Assembly (NCBI RefSeq): GCF_001039355.2
Contig: NW_019775590.1
Span: 209,242-273,241 of the forward strand
From: Lingula anatina
Lineage: Eukaryota > Brachiopoda > Lingulata > Lingulida > Lingulidae
Direction of reading: 5' to 3'
DNA length: 64,000 nucleotides
Shown piece by piece: positions 49,752-58,716 of the stretch; within the stretch, counting starts at the first letter, position 1, and each line of letters starts with the position of its first letter. Made by a program: the position numbers and the translations under genes. The notes beneath the pieces were generated by a model. It saw only the letters and a program-made list of their open reading frames with translations. It had not been told where the DNA came from and ran no database searches.

Positions 49752-49923
49752 CTTATACACGTGCATAATGTGCAAAATGTAGGAATGAATTACTGAATAA
49801 TAACAAAAAATCGCTGCTTATAGGTTTACAATAAAATATTTGGATGTACTTACACGTACTTTGCCTATGTATGTCCACGCAGTACAAAAACGCTGTCAGC
49901 GTCATCAACAGAATTCGGGCCAT
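20492..49923 (-). CDS. Polycystin-1-like protein: C-type lectin, 9 CCP, GAIN, PLAT, 11 TM (36 exons)
   Basis: I traced 36 coding exons whose splice phases all agree, using the left copy (22273-27357) of the duplicated middle. The total is 7,987 bases, one more than a multiple of three because of a suspected extra base in the last exon. The product is about 2,660 residues. Order: signal peptide, C-type lectin, nine CCP modules (all phase 1-1 exons), a Ser/Thr/Asn-rich GAIN-type stalk, a GPS-like segment, TM1, PLAT, TM2-TM6, polycystin extracellular (TOP) domain, TM7-TM11 with pore region, charged tail. PKD1-family markers include DDHLWFSVAKRP then SRVQRLS, and NMFISIINDGLTEVK. Family members act as plasma-membrane or ciliary receptors, often pairing with PKD2-type channels. 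Vertebrate PKD1L2/PKD1L3 also carry a lectin, PLAT and 11 TM, but I know of no CCP array there. A 5' UTR exon upstream is likely, because ATG 49923 directly follows an acceptor. Confidence 0.85.
22273..27357 (-). CDS. Polycystin-like gene: TM2-TM11 and TOP domain exons, left copy
   Basis: Exons (5' to 3'): 27071-27357, 26182-26723, 25705-25804, 24996-25243, 24550-24727, 24016-24111, 23008-23586, 22273-22839. The first begins in the end of the PLAT-TM2 linker (SHYFCDQWL, DDHLWFSV, then TM2). The second carries TM3, a charged cytoplasmic loop, TM4 and TM5; the fourth TM6. The TOP domain follows with the family sequence YGPGWVTTASNSTSQLAQAF, then TM7-TM8 in the 579-base exon and TM9-TM11 with the pore in the 567-base exon. 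Phases are consistent across all borders and continue into the C-terminal exons, so this copy is the complete 3' half. To the right it stops in an intron at the N at 27396. Confidence 0.88.
23670..23718. repeat. (TG)n microsatellite, length-variable between the two copies
   Basis: About 24 TG units with one CG interruption, in the intron next to the TOP-domain exon. The matching site in the other copy (about 28756-28769) has only a few units. Confidence 0.9.
26029..26139. repeat. Foldback element in an intron of both polycystin copies
   Basis: Ends TACTAGACCTTACGTTAAAA and TTTTGACGTAAGGTCCAGTA are imperfect inverted repeats. The corresponding place in the other copy (about 32188-32322) has the same ends but a partly different interior, with an inserted or replaced stretch after GATTTGGAGTC. 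Confidence 0.55.
27396..27396. other. Single N joining two unrelated gene points
   Basis: Left of the base is intron sequence matching 33502-33540. Right of it is coding sequence matching 22293 onward. This is a contig-join mark, not biology. Confidence 0.95.
27397..33501 (-). CDS. Polycystin-like gene: TM2-TM11 exons, right copy (truncated at pore exon)
   Basis: Exons: 33215-33501, 32345-32886, 31851-31950, 30549-30796, 30090-30267, 29611-29706, 28114-28692, 27397-27945 (the last lacks its 3' end and donor). This copy is contiguous and in phase with the PLAT, stalk, CCP and lectin exons to the right, so it represents the 5' half of the gene's haplotype. The pore exon runs into the N at 27396 after KDKSALG, with no donor and no tail exons. 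Two insertions (28878-29426 and about 30847-31440) lie in its introns and do not touch exons. It is best viewed as the other allele of 22273-27357. Confidence 0.85.
28878..29426. mobile_element. 549-bp DNA transposon-like insertion with ~110-bp TIRs
   Basis: Terminal inverted repeats of about 110 bases (start CAGGCCTAACCAACTACCAG, end ..GTTGGGTAGGCCTG) match with three differences near the ends. The insertion is flanked by TGTCT at 28873-28877 and 29427-29431, while the other copy of the locus has a single TGTCT at 23832-23836: a clean empty site. A second inner inverted pair (GATGAGCCC..GCTCGG) lies near 29005-29025 and 29270-29286. There is no transposase frame, so it is non-autonomous. CAGG ends with a 5-bp target duplication do not let me name a superfamily. 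Confidence 0.88.
30847..31440. mobile_element. Second DNA transposon-like insertion, interior unassembled
   Basis: Ends AGGCCACACTTTTTTA..TTTATGGATGACATCCT and their inverted copy (31405-31440) agree over about 36 bases with one or two differences. AATAACAAT flanks both sides (30837-30845 and 31441-31449), a likely 9-bp target duplication with one extra base on the left. The matching intron of the other copy (about 25270-25310) has no insertion. The interior is a 440-base N run between poly-A and poly-T tracts. Confidence 0.75.
30920..31359. other. Assembly gap (440 N)
   Basis: N run inside the second insertion, bordered by A9 and T14 tracts. True length is unknown. Confidence 0.99.
33981..34768 (-). 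CDS. Polycystin-like gene: PLAT domain exons
   Basis: Exons 34598-34768 (57 codons, phase 0-0) and 33981-34135. Together they encode a PLAT/LH2 beta-sandwich: GKYLLSVYTGSKSPARTTAK, LFVVLYG.DG.S, NFTRGAVNNFVFTSPEPLGK, LTHLHIWHEE and YFLEKVVVYDI. In PKD1-family proteins this lies in the first intracellular loop between TM1 and TM2 and binds lipids and proteins. Exon 33981-34135 ends with two bases of an Arg codon that the TM2 exon completes in either copy. The foldback element 34320-34570 fills most of the intron between them and ends 28 bases from the exon 34598 border. Confidence 0.9.
34320..34570. mobile_element. Long foldback MITE inside the PLAT intron
   Basis: The first and last roughly 100 bases are imperfect inverted repeats: CCATTCCCATAAACACTAAC, GTCTACGTGGGTC, TTACTCTCGTTAAGTGCAAT versus their inverted counterparts from the right end. 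It belongs to the same family as 20110-20302 and 57625-57839. Confidence 0.7.
35010..36062 (-). CDS. Polycystin-like gene: cysteine-less GPS-like segment and TM1
   Basis: Exons 35953-36062 and 35010-35243. The position and frame words match a GAIN/GPS end: SWNSSSG, a spacer, SNFFGSFAAG, then IPPNTIDFDKVF and TM1 (HVLIVMCSLFVLYFLILIWA) followed by the basic stop ARRKD. However, no cysteine occurs where the canonical GPS has four, and the cleavage tripeptide (HL followed by T or S) is replaced by Asn/Phe residues. I therefore predict a folded but uncleaved stalk end. The exon borders are clean on both sides. Confidence 0.82.
36455..41091 (-). CDS. Polycystin-like gene: Ser/Thr-rich stalk and GAIN-type exons
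   Basis: Exons 40997-41091, 40585-40626, 39574-39708, 39061-39148, 38515-38600, 37923-38183, 37334-37693, 36965-37027, 36455-36551; all phases agree. The early part repeats short helical units (LLDSLNISALTSPSAIADAL, SSVLDTVSDEAGL). VSTP-like wording (IVISTPALALAVQKL), then NPYRYSEGG.NITSQVTSINM, are typical of the stalk of PKD1-family proteins. There are many N-glycosylation sequons. The exon at 36965-37027 begins with RKKRS, a furin-type site. Confidence 0.8.
41374..47031 (-). CDS. Polycystin-like gene: nine CCP (sushi) domain exons
   Basis: One domain per exon, all phase 1-1: 46828-47031, 46000-46203, 45362-45559, 44074-44280, 43328-43525, 42813-43019, 42129-42338, 41779-41985, 41374-41610. 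Most begin with LPCP or similar and show four cysteines, a GD..(Y/F).C..GY core and a Trp before the last cysteine, as in complement control protein modules. The first is atypical: it has extra cysteines (NCC) and lacks the Trp. CCP modules bind proteins or glycans, so this array should act as an extended ectodomain. Single symmetric exons explain how the array could expand by exon duplication. Confidence 0.9.
42343..42392. repeat. (ATA)n microsatellite
   Basis: About 16 units right beside a CCP exon acceptor (exon ends 42338). Similar tracts lie at 48348-48371 and 49717-49750. Confidence 0.95.
43888..44020. repeat. Foldback element, family with 19253-19371
   Basis: Inverted ends ACAAACAGATCCGCGGATCAA and the opposite TTTGATCCGCCAATATGTTT, with a GATTCCCCGTGGGGAT centre shared with the 19253 element. 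It lies in a CCP intron. Confidence 0.5.
44464..44497. repeat. (GA)n microsatellite
   Basis: GA-rich tract in a CCP intron, next to an A18 run at about 44429-44446. Confidence 0.85.
44819..44844. repeat. Perfect 26-base palindrome
   Basis: GTTAAAATCTCTT followed directly by its exact reverse complement, in a CCP intron. No flanking repeat structure is visible. Confidence 0.8.
47821..49923 (-). CDS. Polycystin-like gene: signal peptide and C-type lectin exons
   Basis: Exons 49854-49923 (ATG 49921-49923), 49115-49298, 48437-48552, 47821-47961. The first encodes a hydrophobic leader (MARILLMTLTAFLYCVDIHR). The next three make a C-type lectin fold: CPTF..YGMCISP, ADYETAKASCENLCSTLMFI, DSLWLGLSYND, FMWSDGEYVNFT, then GTCQG and CETLSRYVCQ. 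Cysteines match the fold, but no EPN or QPD sugar-binding tripeptide is seen, so calcium-dependent sugar binding is doubtful. This sits first in the protein, as in PKD1L2/PKD1L3. Confidence 0.88.
48011..48039. repeat. T29 homopolymer
   Basis: Long T run in the lectin intron just outside the acceptor of exon 47821-47961. Confidence 0.95.
49045..49085. repeat. (AC)n microsatellite
   Basis: About 20 AC units beside the lectin exon donor (exon from 49115). Confidence 0.95.
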
Positions 49924-52900
49924 CTGAAATAATGTTTAACAATCCTTGATATTTGTAACGATGTTATACATTGACAATAAAAACATTCTGTTATTATAAA
50001 CATATTGGGAATGCGACTCTATATGAAAAAGGAACGAGAGTCAAGCATGATTTGAATAGGCATTAGACATTTTGAAAATTTATTATTAATAGTCATAACT
50101 AGCCATTCTTACCACCCGATCCAGTCGACTGTTTGTTAAGAATTAGAATTTGTTTAAAACAAACTGCAATTGGCAGCAGTATTCCAATATTGGTATTCAT
50201 AATACATTATAGAATCAATAATCAAATCAAACACTTAATGGTGTGAGATTTTACAGTGGAATGAACCGAGTCGATAATCCTGTCGCACAGAAGGAACTTG
50301 TACAAATTAAATATTAAACTATGCTTTTTCTTCACACGCGCGTGTGTACATTGCGAGTGCCATTGTTATTCAATGTAAACTTCACAAGGGCAATATAGGT
50401 GTCGTTATTCTTTTAACAAGGGTTGTTTCTATTAAAGGACTTCTTGAAGATCTATTCAATTCCTATCCCTTTCACTTAGCCCTGAAAACGACACGGGCAT
50501 GATGGGTTTAAAACGTGTCCACTAGTTTAATCAGCTGTGTGATTCTCAATATTTCCGATGTCAAAGATGTATAATGCAAGCACTTTATCCATTGTTATTC
50601 CATTCCGGCTTGTTATAAATTCAATGTAATAAATGCATTCCAGTCGTTTTCTGCTGCATTAGCTATAAGAGTCCGAGTGTTTGTTATTCTAATTGACAGC
50701 GGGCTTCGTAGGATAAAGGATTCCGTAATGTTACCCTATCGACGGCACTTTACGGGTGCCATGCGTTCTCGCAAACCACTCAACCCCGTTAAGGATAAAG
50801 AGAAAATCAACATTTATATACCTGTATTCGAAATCTTTCTTTTATTTTACTTTTTTTTTTTGCATCTCTAGAACGAGTGGTTAAAAGTTAAAGACTTGCG
50901 ATTCAAAAAAAATTTTTGAGTATTAAATTTGCGCTTAAGGGAAAGGTAACCGAAATTCCAGGATAATCAATTTCCCTATTGTCAGGTTTTAAAAAAACAG
51001 CTAATACTTTCCAAATAAGCATTTTAGTTGATGGCTTTGAGTTTAGTCAACAAACGTGTACATGTATTACAAATGCGCAGGAGCAGGGGAAAGTGGGGGG
51101 GGGGGGAGCACCCCACCCCCGTATATTTTTTCAGCCTCGAGGAGAAGAGATCGAGAGTCTGGAGTCGGTTTTGCAACCAAACGCAATTTGAACCAAGCGC
51201 ACTTTGAAACTTGTTTGCTATGACTATAAATCGTGGATTGGAATGGGGATGATGATTATAAACCATAACGGATTGCTCCTTGTACATCAATTACTAATGT
51301 CTGCAGTGCGTTGTCGGATTGATTCGTGCCATTTCAGCGTGTTGAGCCAAATTCAAATTGACAACATGCATGCAAATATTTCGCAATAATCTACACAGGG
51401 TTTTTACATATAAATGAGCCCATTGGTAACATATCTCGAAAAATTTATCAAAACCCATCCCTAACGTTTTGAGTGACGCGCAACCAACGGACAAACGTAG
51501 GCCAAAACGAAAACTCCTTGAGCATAATATCCTCGGCAAAGCAATGGTCTGTAAACCTGTAGTTAAGATATTAACTTTACATAACCACTTTTCATTGAAT
51601 AGTCGAATGAAAAACCTAAGAAATCCAGCTGTTGTTCACCTTTAAGCAAAATGGTGCTATTCTTTTGCCACCCCACTGTACTTTTCATCATATGATACAC
51701 GTTAGACATTTGCAAAGATAAAAAGAAAAGAATAGCTCAGTCGGGGTGAAGAAATAGATTGCGGCGCCCTGTAAAATGTGACCAAAATGAAATTCCAAAG
51801 ATGAAATTCAAAAGAAAGAAAAGAAACAAAATATATTCCCCAAATTAGTGAAAGATAGGACAATCAATTTTGTTTGATATTCAGTGAAACCAAATGGGCT
51901 CACTATGTCGAGGCAAACCCCATCCCACCTAAGGACCACATAATTGACTAATTAAGTTATGTAGCTACAACGTACAATGTAGTCTCAGTTTTCCGAACCG
52001 TTCCAGTGACTTAGAAGAAAAATGGTTGTAAATTGCAAAGTCACGTTTTCTCTGGTTGCAAATTTTAAGCCAAATGTTATATTAGATATGCCATAAAAAT
52101 ATTTCATCGCATGCCGAGAAACCAGTCAACCAATATCAAGTACAAAATTGTTTTGCCGTTAACTCTCCGGCTCTAAGATGCTCTTTTTTTTAACATTCTA
52201 AGTCTAAGCAACTCCTCACTTAAAACGTTCTTCTTATTCACTTATTTTCAATAAAAGTAAGATATGTGATATTCACCTTTTCGGAACAATCTCCACCTTT
52301 TTCCCTTCTGACGCTCAAAACAGCATTATGATGGGCCCACACCGGAGAGAACAAGAATCGCCCGTCCGTGTATTCCTGTCGAAGTTTATTAAAGTGCCCC
52401 CGTTGATTCCCTCCTATTGGTGACGTCACAAGCGCTTTATTCGATTTACCTTGACACGTTCACAAAACGGATATCGACCTTGTAAACATTTTTCTTAATG
52501 AAAAAACGATACAATTTTTTGTATACCCAAGGCCGGAAATTGATTTTATCGATCACTGAGAATAACGTTAACTGGTAACCATTGGCAAAAACAATCGACG
52601 ACGAAGACAGTGCTAGGGTTGGAAAATCTGAAGCACCTGAGAACACTTCTCTCAACTATGAACAGTTAAGGATAAATCATGATACGTTTGCTTATTTTCT
52701 AATGTGGTTTGATGTTCAGTGTATGGACGCTTAGGAAGCAAGGTTTAAGGGGTTTGTCGTTAAATAAAAAACGACGGCCAGGGGAGGGGGGAGGGCGGTG
52801 GGGGAGAGACCCATGTATAATTCACAAAGTAAACTTGCGTTATCGTATTTTCTATAAGTTTAATAAGTGTTAAAGTTAAACTTTTTACAATAAACTTCGT

Positions 52901-55900
52901 CAATCTTTCTTATTTATTTTCTCTGATTATTCATTTGTGTGATTAGTTGTGCATTCGGGACACAAGGTTGCTTTTGCTGTCATATTTTTTACTTTGATTA
53001 AGCAAACATCGGTCAGGGAGGTTACAATTATATGTACAGTCTAATGTCCTCATAACACCTATCGCGCAATCGATTATGTTTGAGTAATTTTCACAAGCGA
53101 ATAATTAAAATTGCTTCGACGTATTGATTTTTGTTTGTTTCGCCGTGCAGTCTAGTTTTTTCGCTTTTTCAATGGGTACCTTGGTCTACTTTTTACCTGG
53201 TGGCCGATTTAGTGGGACACTGCCATATATAAAGGCTATTTTTTATCCTAGAGATATCGTTTTTGGAATACTGTTTCGACAACACGTGGGCTTCCACGTG
53301 TATGTCAAGGCCGGAAGTCAAAATATGTGTTAGAATTGCATTAATACCCTGCATTTTGAAGTCTTACGAAGGAAAAAATATTTTAAGAAGTGGCTTCACA
53401 GTTTTGAGATATTGCTTACCCAAAATGCAGTAGATCCGATTCTAAATTACTGTCTGTACCCATTGACATGTATGAATACCAAACTTCAAAATTGTGATTT
53501 TTGGATATGTGATTATCTACCAGATTGCAACTGTTGAGCGCGTAGTTGACACAACCGCATTTGGTCGATGTTCATGGAATTTTTAATGACCCGCAGCCAG
53601 AAAACGATGGTGTCGCCATCTAGCGTATTCTTATAATGAAACATCGGATATAAATATATATTGGGGTTTTGGCTTCAGTAGATATGATATAATTAGCCTG
53701 AAAACACTGGATATTTCTATACCGTAGTCTTCCAGTATCAACACAAAAAAAAAAAACAGCTCAGTTTCTATTTCTTAATTATAGTCCTTGTTACAAGTTA
53801 CCTCATTACACAATACTCACTGAAGAGGTAATCATAAAAACTTTCTGCTTGTAATTCAAGCTATTTTGCCTATATACAGACGAGTGACTTATTGATGAAT
53901 TTGTGCTGTTCTAATTATATTATTGATACTTGTACTGTAATGCATTTAAGAGAAATGCAACTGCCAGCGTGACCTAGCTTGAATCAGAGCAAGCAAGTTA
54001 TTGAATACGTTTGCAATGGGATATCTGCAGGGGTTTATTTATTATTTTATTTTTTTTTTTTTTTTGGGGGGGGGAGAGAGCTATTATATTTTACGCAATT
54101 GACTATTATAAGACTCTTTATGTAAATGTAATATCTAAAATGACTCTAATGTGGTGATACAGCTGTCCTTCCCATGAAAACCATACAAACTCGCATACAA
54201 GCAAGTAGTTATTTTGTGTTTTAATCAAGGTTAATACTGTATATCTACAGGGGTCTATAATGAACTCAGAGTGGTTCATGTGTTGGTTTTTTTTCAAGTG
54301 ATATTGTCACATTTTGTCGATTGGCAGCTGTTTATGAATGTCGACAGTAGAACAACCGTTGCTTGCCCATGGTATGATATGCTGTCTACAGGGTGTGCAC
54401 ACCGGTCCTTTTGTAGCCTAGATTACGTAGGATTATAGCGAATGCAACAAAAGAAACAACTTGTTTATTTATGCTGAAGTGACGGGATAAATTCTCGAGA
54501 ATTAGTATTGTGTTTGAATTTGACAATTTTGCTTTGAAAATGTATGTATTCTCAAATACAGCAATGTGCAATGCAGATGCCAAGTGTTTATATGTGACTA
54601 CATCAAATTACAATATCATTCTATCCTCTCCTGATTGCAAATGACCCAACAGGGTGAGGGTTGCAATCAGGTCACTGCATTGAAGAGCATTTTAACCAAT
54701 TAGTTTTTGACCCTAATTGTTGTACGGGAAGGAAATTGCGGCTCAAGCTGAAAGCTGAGGCGTCAATTTCACTGAGCCTTTTACTAAATGCGAGCTAGTG
54801 CACCCGAACGCTTGAAGAAATCCCTAGAACTCCAGCCGCAGCAATAAAAAGGAAATTTTGAATCCGGAAAAGCTGAGGTATAGATTAGTTTTATCGATTA
54901 AGTTTTCATGCGAGGAGTCAAGGGATGTCAAATTAGTCTTTATACCGAAGATGAAGAGCTACTCTTAAATTTGATATTCAGCTTGATTTCAGTGATGCAT
55001 TATGCAATTTATTGGAGTTACTTGACATGGCGCTTTATTAAATCTGCATACGTTTTTAGAGATTGAATCTGGCAGTAAAGCCCCAATAGGTCTTTCAATG
55101 AGAAGAACATATATCTGTCTGTATTCAATCTGATTTCCCTAGTTTATTGAGCTGATTGTAGGCCATCAAGACCTGATTGCAAAATTGCCTGTAACATATA
55201 CATGAAAGGGATGTCTACTAGTTTTAATGGATTATGATTACTGGCTTGAATTATCAGAAAATTGAAATGTTAGAAAATTGAGATTTTCTTGGAAAATTTA
55301 CATTTAGAAAATGTGTTTTATGGGTTTTGGAATTGAGTGGTATTTTACCATCCAATATTTCCAGCACAATTTTCAGCATGATTGCCCGACCTCAAATAGC
55401 AATAATAATTTAATAAAAGTCATTTCTATCTTTTTTTTATTTGGCTTTTGGGTGAAAAAACTTCTAAGTTCATATGGTGAATTTTATTCGCAAGTAAGAT
55501 TTGCTGTAAAACGTTTTCCAATTTTCTATTAATATGGTTTCGGTGAAACTACTTTAAATTGGCCACAGGTTGCGTGAAGTTATATGTTTACCTCTCACTT
55601 CTGCAATGACTACAGTGCTATATAAGAGTAAATACGGATTCTCCATCTTTTCTCAATTTCATACAATCATCCAATATGGATATCTTGCAGTGATATCTGT
55701 CTTTGTACAAATCCTAAAGAAATAATTATCAGTTAATAAGATGCTTTGTTTCCCTCAATGTCCTTTTTTATAATTACATCCATGGAAAAGTAGATATGCG
55801 CTGGAGCTGAATATAAATCTATGTCACAAAGGGCACCGTAGTTGTAAAAGTTATATTTTGTAGATTTTGTTTCGTCCCCGTTTGCAGGATCACGTGGTAT

Positions 55901-55910
55901 GTGTCACGTG
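49924..55910. other. Upstream flank of the polycystin-like gene, no recognised gene
   Basis: The first coding exon starts directly at an acceptor, so promoter and 5' UTR exon(s) should lie here. One candidate 5' UTR exon ends with GAAAAG|GTGAAT at 52276 on the minus strand, within 52276-52430, but this is weak. Other content: G12 tract at about 51097-51108, A/T tracts, a small hairpin at 54637-54676 (CTGATTGCAA..TTGCAATCAG). The remaining frames are short and show no family pattern. Confidence 0.4.
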
Positions 55911-56483
55911 CTATCCAGACATACAGACGAAGGAGTCTCCCCAGCATTCACAAATAGAGCTCGGGTCACGTGGGCTCTTCCAAACTTCACCGTCTTTGCA
56001 TTCTGAAAAAAAAAGTAAAATAAAATAAAAAATTAAGACATCAATAAAGAGTCTTTGCCCTTAAAAAGTAAAGAAGGTAAAAATAGTAAATTGCCCGCCC
56101 CCCCCCCCCCCTTCATGAATGAGACTTCACTATTTTTCCAAAAAAGACAAAAAAATAATCATTTTAGTTTGGGTACAGAGTATCTTTCATGTTTCGTAAT
56201 TTGGCCCAGTACATCAGAAGAGGGCACACTTATATTATACCTAAACAGCCTTTCATATCTCGTTAAATTGGACAATTTCAAAACTAAACACAATGTGATG
56301 GTATGACGATGTGCTTGATTTTGTTCTGTACCATAGATCAAGAAACTTTTTGAACTTACTTCGTCCTCTCACTTCCTTCATGGACGTTGCATGGGACAAA
56401 TCGAGGGCCTCCGTGGAAGGGTCTCTGTCCATGAACAGTGTAATATACACCAATAGGAGAACCACAAAGCACTTCGAATGCAT
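55911..56483 (-). CDS. Small secreted cysteine peptide, VWC-like (2 exons)
   Basis: Exon 1 is 56360-56483 (ATG 56481-56483, 41 codons plus one base, donor CGAA|GTAAGT). Exon 2 is 55911-56002 (acceptor T-tract then CAG, stop TAG). Splicing gives 71 residues. The N-terminus is a signal peptide (CFVVLLLVYITLF core). A propeptide-like stretch ends in VRGRK, then a compact domain has four cysteines spaced C-x15-C-x-C-x6-C with CKDGEVW and CECWGDSFVC. This resembles the first half of a von Willebrand factor C domain or a pacifastin-like unit. I do not recognise the gene. It could be a hormone-like, protease-inhibitor or defence peptide; the role is open. The good signal peptide, the splice sites and the cysteine pattern support a real gene. 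Confidence 0.6.
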
Positions 56484-57624
56484 GGCTGGATAATTTTCCC
56501 TCTCGTGTTATCTGTCCTTCAGTATTGACTCAGACTAGTATTGCGAGTGAACTGTAAATCCAAATGAATTTCACTGTTTGCTGTCACCTCTGAAACTGTT
56601 TTAGGAACGCTGTGTTAGCAGTTAATAAGCATCGTGTTGAGTAATCAAAACGGTGATAACTTAATTAACACAAATGATTCGAATGTTCCTGTCATTTCTG
56701 CCGTGCCTTTTCCGGCGATGATGGGGAAATTGAAGTGACTTTGGATAGATTCATCATTTTAACAGCATAGAAGGTTGATTGTGATGCTTTTAAAATTGGA
56801 CAAATACATGAAGTGAATAAATACCATTGAAAATAAAAACAAGACTAATGATGTAAAATTAGAAAAACACCCATCCTTGGTCAAAGCTGGAAACTATTGT
56901 GAAAAAGGGAATTAAAGGGTCCATAATATATATATATATAATATAATATATAATATATGATACTAATAATACAAACCAAATGATACAAATGATATTAACT
57001 GACGAGCATACTAGTGTCCAATTCTAGGAAACACGTATCCCTTGGGATATGAAAATATTAAGAAAATCAAATACGCTAATATGAATATGTACTGAAATCC
57101 AATGATACACCTCATCATCATTCTGATATGGTATACCAAATCCATAGCTATTCGTCCATTACACCTTAATTCACTGATCTGTTGAATATCTATCTCCAGC
57201 GCTCCATTGAATTCCAGTAACTCTGTTTGGCGTTTTTCCAGGGGAGGAAATTACACTAAATTGGCTACTGTTTTTGCCTCGTTTTACGTCGGTCGTAAAT
57301 CATAGCAAAACACATTTTTCATTTAGCGGACTCGTCGATCTGTTGATGCAGTTAGTTGTAAGTCTTACAGAGACCTCCCTTGAAAAAAGATTACTTTGGG
57401 CTTTGGGCAAATATCAGAAAGAAATTTTGCGAAAAGATCACTCTGGTCAATGAACAATATTAACGTTCATTTGTATTTTTAAGAATGCCTTCGGTTCACA
57501 TTCCACATTTTCAAAATGAGAGGGAGGCTCACAACAGGATACTACATCATCATCTACTTTCACTAAATAGAGCAGATGTCAAGTGCGGAGTGGGGGTAGG
57601 GAGAGCAAATCTTCGTTATATTCC

Positions 57625-57839
57625 CATTCCCATAGATTTTAGATCGATCTATCCCTGTGGGGAGTCTCACTAGATTACTGTCAGCTTAGCCGGCTTAAGC
57701 GTCTGTCCCGTGTACTAAAAGCTGTAAGGGGGTAATTAACTATGGTGCGCGCTCGGCTGACTGCAATTTAGCGTGAAACCCCAGGGAGTTAGGTCGATCT
57801 AAATCTAAATCTCTGTATCGATCTAAATCTCTGGGAATG
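57625..57839. repeat. Foldback MITE, CATTCCCA family
   Basis: Ends CATTCCCATAGATTTTAGAT and its inverted form at 57814-57839 (GATCTAAATCTCTGGGAATG) define a 215-base element. On the right, GATCTAAATCT units are repeated three times. Same family as 20110-20302. Confidence 0.6.
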
Positions 57840-58650
57840 CACCCTTAGATCATCTATACATTTTACCTGAATATATTTATTGAATAAATAAAACGATCAC
57901 AATAATTTTACTGATTAGGGTGCTAGTTTTTGTTTTCTTTCATTTTTCAGCTTTATTTTTCTAAATATACATATATATCAGACCGTTTGCTGTCTGTCGA
58001 TTTGTTTCATTATATGTTCAATCATGTGTTTATACGCCAAATGTTTCATCATTGATACGCTCGTAGTATAATTGGAATTGCAGCTTATCGAAAAACAGAA
58101 AGGTACCCGTTCCTAGAAAAAAAAGGCTTCATTTGCCATGGGGTTATGATGAAATTAAAACGTATGATTGAAGATGGAATGACGAAATGCATTTGATTCC
58201 GCCGTATAATTGTTTAGCCAAAATTACTTCTTGATTTTACCTTCTTTCTTTCACGTTAATAATGCATATACATGCAACAAGCGTGCATCGATCTCAATAC
58301 TGACGTTCAATAATTGCTTTTTAATTTCCGGTATTTAAGGATTTCTTTTTAATCATTCCCCTGTCACTTGATGCCATATTAACTAACAGGCTGAGGTCAG
58401 TGTATGGGAGGAAATTGAAATGAAAGAGAGTGGTTACTGGTGCAGTAGAGAATGATGGACTGTTTCCTCTTTCTGTCATATTACAATTTCCGCCAGGAGA
58501 CGCTTTTGAAGTTCTGTGTTGATTTCTTGGAAGGTTTTGCCCTTTTCGTTTACAGAACATACATTTGATATTTCATGACATATTAGCGGCTGCCTCATCT
58601 TATGAAAAATTATTTTTAGCATCTGTAGGTGAGCGACAAAGGGGTGTAGA

Positions 58651-58716
58651 GCCGCATTTTGCAAACAAACGCATTTTGCAACCAGTTGCAAAATGCGTTA
58701 AGTTGCAAAATGCGGC
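58651..58716. repeat. Hairpin with 32-base arms and 2-base loop
   Basis: Left arm 58651-58682 and right arm 58685-58716 are inverted copies with four mismatches in the middle. Each arm holds GCATTTTGCAA twice, so the whole is also built from four copies of one 11-mer in alternating orientation. A tiny foldback element or a small-RNA precursor is possible. Confidence 0.7.

Noticed and set aside
52238-52429. A 63-codon minus-strand frame
   Set aside because: It could overlap a 5' UTR exon (donor GAAAAG|GTGAAT) but its protein has no family pattern, so I do not call it coding.
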